This document shows, one piece after another, positions 5,939 through 10,782 of a stretch of 10,782 bases of DNA (positions are counted from its first letter, which is position 1; every line of letters starts with the position of its first letter). A program made the translations under genes and the position numbers. The stretch is taken from the NCBI GenBank assembly GCA_964369755.1, contig CAYJFY010000061.1, positions 1-10,782 of the forward strand, given 5' to 3'. A model generated the notes under the pieces. The model saw nothing but the letters and a program-made list of their open reading frames with translations, was not told where the DNA came from and searched no databases. The stretch is from CAUPWF01 sp964369755. Lineage in GTDB: Bacteria > Bacillota > Clostridia > Lachnospirales > Lachnospiraceae.

Positions 5939-6811
5939 CTATTCTTTTCTATTCACATCAAATTTTCGTGCCAAGTATTTTGTGATAAAGTTGATGATGA
6001 GTACCACCACTAACAATACACTTGCAATTCCAAACGCCACATCGTACTCACCTTTTGACATACGCAAGTACAACTCTATGGTCAATGTTCCGCCTGATTC
6101 AAAGATTTTCCCAAAGAAATCAGCAAGATCTTTGGCTAACTTTCCTTCTGATCCTGCGGTAAATAATAGCGCTGCACTCTCTCCAACAATCCTTCCGATT
6201 GCTAAGATAACCCCCGTGATAATTCCTGGCATAGCCGATGGAAGTAGCACTGTACGAATCATATACCATTTTGTTGCCCCGATTCCAAGTGAACCCTGAC
6301 GGTAACTCGCTGGAACTGTCTTTAAAGCCTCTTGTGTATTCCGTGTGATCAATGGTAAAACCATAATCATCAAAGTCAAAGAACCTGTCAATATGGAATA
6401 TCCCCAAATATATCCAAAGAACATCATCCCGAACAAACCATAGATAATGGATGGAATCCCGGATAAGGTCTCCGTTGTAAACTCAATAATAGAAACAAAT
6501 TTTCCTGGTTTCGCATATTCATTTAGATAGATTGCACTTCCCACACCAATCGGTGTCGCAATCAATAATGTAATCACTACAATCATAACTGTATTTAAAA
6601 TATTTCCTGCAATCCCTACCGTACCAGATACGAAACTTGAAGTAGTGGTTAGGAATGTCCAGTTCACCTGCCCGAGACCTCTAACAAATACATAGATGAT
6701 AATTCCCGCGATCAGTAATACCGAAACCGCTGCCGCCATGTAGATTAGGACATACATAATAATATCCGACACACGTCTGTTTTTTTCATTAATCGAAGGT
6801 GATTTAGTCAT
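5939..6811 (-). CDS. pstA: Phosphate ABC transporter permease PstA
   Basis: One of two inner-membrane channel subunits of the Pst importer. The 290-aa protein has an N-terminal membrane segment (about 18-48), then five or so more hydrophobic helices and the permease EAA loop near AYRQGSLGIGATKWYMIRTV, with the nearby ETLSGIPSIIYGLFG stretch shared by PstA/PstC. GRIVGESAALLFTAG, near the end of the permease core, is typical of PstA. The start is preceded by AAGGGGG 9 nt upstream and overlaps the pstC stop by 8 nt, so the two permeases are probably translated together. Confidence 0.97.
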   Translation of the reverse strand: MTKSPSINEKNRRVSDIIMYVLIYMAAAVSVLLIAGIIIYVFVRGLGQVNWTFLTTTSSFVSGTVGIAGNILNTVMIVVITLLIATPIGVGSAIYLNEYAKPGKFVSIIEFTTETLSGIPSIIYGLFGMMFFGYIWGYSILTGSLTLMIMVLPLITRNTQEALKTVPASYRQGSLGIGATKWYMIRTVLLPSAMPGIITGVILAIGRIVGESAALLFTAGSEGKLAKDLADFFGKIFESGGTLTIELYLRMSKGEYDVAFGIASVLLVVVLIINFITKYLARKFDVNRKE

Positions 6812-7736
6812 GTTTCAATTCCCCCTTCTTTAAGATCTTGGTCAACGTAACGTTGATCATCATAATGAATACAAATAGAATCAATCCAATTGTAAACAAT
6901 ACTTCTCTATGGGTATCTGCCGAATATCCCATCTCACTTACAATCGCCGTTGTTAAGAAACGAACCGAGTTAAATGGAAGTGGCATATTTACACTAGAGC
7001 CAGAAACTAAGGTGATAGCCATGGCCTCTCCAATGGCTCTACCAACACCAAGTACAATCGCTGTGATCACACCTGATTTTGCTGCAGGTAGTGTTACCTT
7101 GAAGATGGTCTGTATCTTACTACCGCCTAAGGCAAGAGATGCACAACGTAGATAATCTGGCACCGCCTTTAGAGATGATGTACTTACGTTAATTACCGTT
7201 GGTAGAATCATAATCGCTAATACGATAACTGCCGATAGCAAGTTCGCTCCCCCAGTAAATTGGTGAGTCTCACTGCCTTCAAAAATAAATAATTCCAACT
7301 TATACATCAGTGGATTTAATATGTAAACCCCTAACAATCCATATACTACAGATGGAATTCCAGCAAGTAACTCTACTGCTGGTTGAACAATCTTCACCAA
7401 TCCTTTTGGTGCCACTTCGCTGATGAATACTGCTGTAAGAATTCCGATTGGTACTCCGATTAAAATCGCTAATCCAGTACCTAAAATCGATGTTAAGATA
7501 ACCCAAAGGATACCAAATTGTGGCTCTGCCGCTGTCGGAGCCCAAGTCGTTGTAAATAAAATTTCAAACAAGCCAACTTCAAAGATTGCTGGCGTTCCGT
7601 TTAGAATCATAAAGAAAGTAATGGTTGCTACCGCTAAAATCGCAGCAAAGGCACAGAAGATGAATACCATCTGTGCCACTTTCTCAACCAATGCTTTCTC
7701 TTTTTGATTTCTAACAATTGAGTATTGTTCTTTCAT
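6804..7736 (-). CDS. pstC: Phosphate ABC transporter permease PstC
   Basis: Partner permease of PstA. The 310-aa protein has about six membrane helices. Family stretches include PAVELLAGIPSVVYGLLG, the EAA loop around KAVPDYLRCASLALGGSKIQ, and GVGRAIGEAMAITLVSG. A periplasm-facing insert around MYKLELFIFEGSETHQFTGG separates two helices, as in other PstC proteins. The gap from the pstS stop is 42 nt with no hairpin that would obviously separate expression. An AAGGA site lies about 10 nt before the ATG. Confidence 0.97.
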   Translation of the reverse strand: MKEQYSIVRNQKEKALVEKVAQMVFIFCAFAAILAVATITFFMILNGTPAIFEVGLFEILFTTTWAPTAAEPQFGILWVILTSILGTGLAILIGVPIGILTAVFISEVAPKGLVKIVQPAVELLAGIPSVVYGLLGVYILNPLMYKLELFIFEGSETHQFTGGANLLSAVIVLAIMILPTVINVSTSSLKAVPDYLRCASLALGGSKIQTIFKVTLPAAKSGVITAIVLGVGRAIGEAMAITLVSGSSVNMPLPFNSVRFLTTAIVSEMGYSADTHREVLFTIGLILFVFIMMINVTLTKILKKGELKHD

Positions 7737-7778
7737 TGAGATTCGTTCCTTATCATTGTGAGATTTTGCTGTGATTTA

Positions 7779-8699
7779 TTAGTTTACTGGTACAAGTCCT
7801 ACTTGTGCTACAATCGCTTGACCTTCTGCACTGAACACATAATCAAAAAATGCTTTTACTACGTCGCTTTGCTCTTCGATTGGTCCGTTTGTTGCCATAA
7901 CAAATGGTCTGCTTAATGTATATGTTCCAGATTTGATGTTGTCAGCTGTTACTTCTACACCTTCATAGCTAAGTGCTTTTACAGTATCGTTCAATGCATC
8001 TAATGAAACATATCCGATTGCACCTGGTGTTGCACTAACTTGTGCCATAACTGTTCCTGTTGAATCTAATTCTGATGCATATTCACAAGCATCTTCTACT
8101 CCAAGGATTTCTTCGAAAGCTCCTCTTGTACCTGAACCAGCCTCACGTCCGATTACTACGATTGGTTGATCTGCTCCACCTTCAACATCAGACCAGTTTG
8201 TGATTTCGCCTGTGTAGATTGCTACTAAGTCATCCATAGAGATATTTGCAACTTCATTTGCTGTATCTACTACAACTGCGATTCCATCGATTGCCACGAT
8301 GTTCTCAACTGCTCCCGCTTCAACTTCTGAATCTTTTAAGTTTCTTGAAGCGTTTCCTACATCAACTGTTCCAGAAAGCACTTGCTCAACTCCTGCTGAT
8401 GAACCAACAAACTCTGCTGTTAATTCTACATCTGGAAGTACTTCTAAGATTGTTTCTTGATATGTCTTAACTAATTTTTCCATAGATGTTGATCCTGATA
8501 ATGCAACCACACCACTTACATCTGCTGCTGGTGCTTCTTCTGTCGCCTCTTCAGCTGGCGCTTCTTCTGATGGTGCCTCTTCTGCTGTTGCTGTTTCCTC
8601 TGCTGGTGCTGCCTCTTCTGCTGGTGCTGAACATCCTACTGCCATTGCCCCTAACATTGCTGTCGCTGCAAGCAATGCGATTAATTTTTTCATTTTCAT
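7779..8699 (-). CDS. pstS: Phosphate-binding lipoprotein PstS
   Basis: Captures extracellular phosphate for PstCAB. From the ATG at 8699 (306 aa) there is a lipoprotein signal, KKLIALLAATAMLGAMAVGC, with lipidation predicted at Cys23. Next comes a linker of about 40 residues built from Pro-Ala-Glu-Glu repeats, then the binding domain from about residue 60. Phosphate-contacting loops are recognisable: ALSGSTSMEKL, EFVGSSAGVEQVLSG with DVGNASR, and REAGSGTRGAFEE. The in-frame ATG at 8726 would add nine residues ahead of a normal signal and lacks a ribosome site; ATG 8699 has AAAGGAG 6-7 nt upstream. It is the first gene of the operon, behind a Pho-box-like promoter. Confidence 0.97.
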   Translation of the reverse strand: MKMKKLIALLAATAMLGAMAVGCSAPAEEAAPAEETATAEEAPSEEAPAEEATEEAPAADVSGVVALSGSTSMEKLVKTYQETILEVLPDVELTAEFVGSSAGVEQVLSGTVDVGNASRNLKDSEVEAGAVENIVAIDGIAVVVDTANEVANISMDDLVAIYTGEITNWSDVEGGADQPIVVIGREAGSGTRGAFEEILGVEDACEYASELDSTGTVMAQVSATPGAIGYVSLDALNDTVKALSYEGVEVTADNIKSGTYTLSRPFVMATNGPIEEQSDVVKAFFDYVFSAEGQAIVAQVGLVPVN

Positions 8700-8774
8700 A
8701 ATTTTCTCCTTTAAACTATTATTCAATCTTTTTTATTCAATGTGCTAGTTCCAATTTTCTTAAGCACAAATATG

Positions 8775-8829
8775 ATTATAAAGATGAAATGTAAAGTTCA
8801 ATACCGGAGTTATGTAAAGTTTATGTAAA
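8775..8829 (-). promoter_or_regulatory. Probable PhoB/PhoP-dependent promoter (Pho box) of the pst operon
   Basis: On the minus strand TTTACA occurs at 8829-8824, 8818-8813 and 8795-8790. The first two are 11 bp apart; the third is 23 bp further on, leaving room for one degenerate box (CCGGTA at 8807-8802). This matches the Bacillus-type Pho box of TT(A/T/C)ACA units spaced about 11 bp. A TATAAT follows at 8780-8775 with only a weak -35 (TTGAAC or TATTGA), as expected for an activated promoter. The leader to pstS is about 70 nt. The first box overlaps the yqeC stop codon. Confidence 0.75.
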
Positions 8830-9531
8830 ATTTATTTTCCTTTCAATCCTTCTCGCCGTGTCAACTCTATATTCGTCGTCGCATTTGTTTAACACTAATA
8901 TAAATTGTCTATCACCTACTTCTTTCTTTAATATATTTTCAGAGTATACCATATTTGAAATATCGTCTATCTTAACGATATCTTTTCGTTTCTTCCCTAG
9001 TCTATCTTCTACATATTCACTTCGAAAACAAACCTCCTCATATGTTCGCCCCAATGCATCCATCCCAATCACCCCTATTACAAGATTCGATTCTTGTGGA
9101 ATCACCGGCTCGGTAGCATTTGGTAGCTTACACGGATAACCCTTGGCTCCATCCGCTTCTATGAAAACTATGTCGGCCTCTTGCATAAAAAGCTTCCACT
9201 CCCCTTCTACAAGCACTTTGAGCTTTTCTTGTCCACTCGGCCTACCAACCACTGCGAATCCGCCCGCCTTCCACAAAGCCCTTACTTCCTTCATATTTTT
9301 CGCCCATATCTTCTCCTGTGGTATAAAGATATGTGTAGTCGTCGTTGCAATTACCCTCTTGCCCTTCCTAGCAAAATAGGATGCAAGCTCATACATAATG
9401 GTGGTTTTACCACCCCCACCAACTAGGGATACAATCAGTTTCTCCCCAGATCCCTCTTGTATCCCCTCTACTATTTCCTCAAATTCATTTATAAAATTTG
9501 TTTCCAACTTCCCTCTAAGCAATACGTTCAA
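8821..9531 (-). CDS. yqeC: YqeC-like selenium-dependent hydroxylase accessory protein (probable TTG start)
   Basis: Putative nucleotide-binding accessory protein of the YqeC family, linked by genome context in the literature to selenium-dependent molybdenum hydroxylases; the reaction is not established. Visible motifs are a P-loop SLVGGGGKTT, then VIATTTTHIFIPQ, the family stretch FIEADGAKGYP with NATEPVIP, and GVIGMDALG. Length from a TTG at 9531 is 236 aa, normal for the family. I prefer this TTG because GGAGGAGGGG ends 6 nt upstream and TTG shares bases with the xdhC TGA (TTGA), a typical coupling overlap. The ATG at 9549 is the alternative and would put that ribosome site inside the gene. 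Its last codons carry the first Pho box of the next operon. Confidence 0.85.
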   Translation of the reverse strand: MNVLLRGKLETNFINEFEEIVEGIQEGSGEKLIVSLVGGGGKTTIMYELASYFARKGKRVIATTTTHIFIPQEKIWAKNMKEVRALWKAGGFAVVGRPSGQEKLKVLVEGEWKLFMQEADIVFIEADGAKGYPCKLPNATEPVIPQESNLVIGVIGMDALGRTYEEVCFRSEYVEDRLGKKRKDIVKIDDISNMVYSENILKKEVGDRQFILVLNKCDDEYRVDTARRIERKINFT

Positions 9532-10502
9532 AATCTGCCCCTCCTCCATTGGATTAGCTCAGCAACTACGGAAATCGCCAACTCTTGGGGCGTCTGTGCA
9601 CCAATATCAAGTCCGATCGGTGTAATAATTCTCTCCTCCACACCTTCATAGCCTTCCTCTATTAATGTCTGAAATGTTTGTATCTTCTTCCTTTTACTTC
9701 CCATAAGTCCAATATACGATGCCTTCGTGCCTAGCGCATAACGTAACACATCCGCATCACCTTCATGTCCTCTAGTCATCACACATACCCCATCATTTGC
9801 CCCAATGGTCAGATTCATCTCGCCCTCTTTCATCTCCTGTAAGTCCTTAAAATTTATCTTCCTTACATTTTTCGCATTTGGGAATCGCTCCTTGCATGCA
9901 AATTCATCCCGATCATCCACTACATAATACGGAAAATCCAGACCATCTAACAACTTTGCAACCTCTAAGGAAACATGACCACCACCGAAGATATATATGA
10001 CTGGTTTTTCCTCGATTGCTATGTAGAATCTCTTCATATCACTCATATCAATTCTGCTAGTTTGCTCTTTTTTCATTTCCCCTTCACTAACAATGCTCAC
10101 TTCTTCAACATTAAGACTCAAAAAGCATTTTTCTTTATTCTCACTTTTATCGTCTTTATAAATCGAACTTACTTCCTCTATTGATTCCATCTCATTAATA
10201 GGAGTGAACAGTATTTCTGCACTACCTCCACATATCATCCCTAGAGCTCCCGCCTTTGAATTATCCAACTCAAACCAACGATATTCACCCCTTGCCTGTC
10301 CAATCATAGATTGCGCCAAACTCTTACACTCATGTTCCAGTGCACCCCCACCGATACTTCCTACCAAGACACCTTCCACTCCGACTACCATCATTGCTCC
10401 CCTCTTTCGTGGTGTAGAGCCCTTTGTTTGTGTCACGGTAGCTAAGACAACTGCTTTCCTTGCTTTCATTTGTTCCAAGGCACATTCCAAAATTTGTTTC
10501 AT
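9528..10502 (-). CDS. xdhC: XdhC/CoxI family molybdenum hydroxylase maturation protein
   Basis: XdhC-type proteins bind molybdenum cofactor and deliver its sulfurated form to xanthine dehydrogenase-like enzymes. The 324-aa protein has an N-terminal XdhC/CoxI domain with VTQTKGSTPRKRGAMM (23-38), GSIGGGALE (48-56) and GMICGG (88-93; Cys91 is likely functional). A C-terminal Rossmann domain starts with IYIFGGGHVSLEVAKLL (169-185) and includes VVDDRDEFA and GLMGSKRKK. The linker at about 103-160 is polar. A GCGAGG site precedes the ATG by 6 nt. It overlaps yqeC, a common pairing in Clostridia, but no hydroxylase subunit, selD or molybdopterin gene lies in this window. Confidence 0.92.
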   Translation of the reverse strand: MKQILECALEQMKARKAVVLATVTQTKGSTPRKRGAMMVVGVEGVLVGSIGGGALEHECKSLAQSMIGQARGEYRWFELDNSKAGALGMICGGSAEILFTPINEMESIEEVSSIYKDDKSENKEKCFLSLNVEEVSIVSEGEMKKEQTSRIDMSDMKRFYIAIEEKPVIYIFGGGHVSLEVAKLLDGLDFPYYVVDDRDEFACKERFPNAKNVRKINFKDLQEMKEGEMNLTIGANDGVCVMTRGHEGDADVLRYALGTKASYIGLMGSKRKKIQTFQTLIEEGYEGVEERIITPIGLDIGAQTPQELAISVVAELIQWRRGRF

Positions 10503-10558
10503 AAGAATCCTCGCTTTCCATGATGTCTCATTTCTTATAAAATATCAGAACTAAAGTA

Positions 10559-10782
10559 CTACAGCCTCTTCAGATAAGAACAAGCCTCTCTCTCCTTCAA
10601 GTTAATCTGCTTCATCAAGTGCCCTACAATTTCTTCATCTGAAAGATTCATAGACTTTAATATCTTAATAATTCCTGTAATTCCTCGCTTTTCTCCTCGC
10701 TCTTCCCCTCGCTTTTCAGCCTCTCGCTCCATTTCATCAAGCATTGTACACATCTTTACCTCTCCCTCCATTTCACCTTTTT
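10559..10782 (-). CDS. C-terminal part of an Rpn/PD-(D/E)XK nuclease family transposase-like protein (5' end beyond window)
   Basis: The frame is open to the right edge (about 74 codons; no stop upstream of the ATG at 10771), so this is probably the tail of a longer gene. The visible part reads VKMCTMLDEMEREAEKRG, then EERGEKRGITGIIKILKSM and a small helical end (LSDEEIVGHLMKQINLKEREACSYL). A charged E/K-R-G repeat followed by a short helical domain ending in a hydrophobic Tyr-Leu motif is typical of Rpn (recombination-promoting nuclease) family proteins common in Lachnospiraceae. The catalytic PD-(D/E)XK core would lie outside the window, so nuclease activity cannot be judged. No terminator is visible between its stop and xdhC. 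Confidence 0.7.
   Translation of the reverse strand, partial: KGEMEGEVKMCTMLDEMEREAEKRGEERGEKRGITGIIKILKSMNLSDEEIVGHLMKQINLKEREACSYLKRL

Noticed and set aside
8246..8701. Two plus-strand Leu-rich frames opposite pstS
   Set aside because: Antisense shadows of the pstS coding sequence and its repeat linker; PstS is unambiguous on the other strand.
10503..10558. Promoter for xdhC (TATAAG)
   Set aside because: A -10-like TATAAG is present, but nothing close to a -35 is found at the right distance; not strong enough to annotate.

Overview
This is a low-GC, gene-dense window from a Firmicute. A spore-forming member of class Clostridia, probably Lachnospiraceae-like, fits best. The signs are a YlmC/YmxH-type PRC-barrel sporulation protein, purine-rich Shine-Dalgarno sites, a lipoprotein PstS with a long acidic linker, xdhC next to yqeC (the accessory pair of selenium/molybdenum hydroxylases), and an Rpn-type tail with the usual charged repeats. 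All supported genes lie on the minus strand, so transcription runs from high to low coordinates. The species cannot be named from the sequence alone.

Right end (about 8.8-10.8 kb): the C-terminal tail of an Rpn/PD-(D/E)XK-type protein runs off the window. It is followed by xdhC and then yqeC. These two overlap, with a probable TTG start for yqeC buried in the xdhC stop. No hydroxylase gene is in view.

Centre (about 2.5-8.8 kb): a complete seven-gene phosphate operon in the order pstS-pstC-pstA-pstB-phoU-phoB-phoR. Most junctions are overlaps or gaps of 1 to 14 nt. A probable Pho-box promoter (three TTTACA boxes and a TATAAT) precedes pstS and starts inside the last codons of yqeC. A strong intrinsic terminator follows phoR. 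High-affinity phosphate uptake (PstSCAB), its negative regulator (PhoU) and the two-component system (PhoBR) are thus likely made from one self-regulated transcript.

Left end (1-2.4 kb): a small cysteine-rich YlmC/YmxH gene, then a gap of about 320 nt, then an ECF sigma factor gene translationally coupled to its probable anti-sigma gene. The gap holds a pair of near-identical 17-bp direct repeats, a perfect-consensus promoter (TTGACA, 17 nt, TATAAT), a coding scrap that resembles an aspartate:alanine exchanger/YidE-type transporter, and a hairpin just ahead of the sigma gene's ribosome binding site.

The anti-sigma protein is the most unusual item. It has one membrane segment, an RsgI-like domain with an Asn-Pro-Ser motif (the type of site where RsgI proteins cut themselves), a PepSY-like domain, and a highly acidic Asp-repeat tail on the outside of the cell. 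The tail is encoded by in-frame 21-bp and 57-bp tandem repeats and continues past the window edge. This pair is the best candidate here for a poorly described signalling system.
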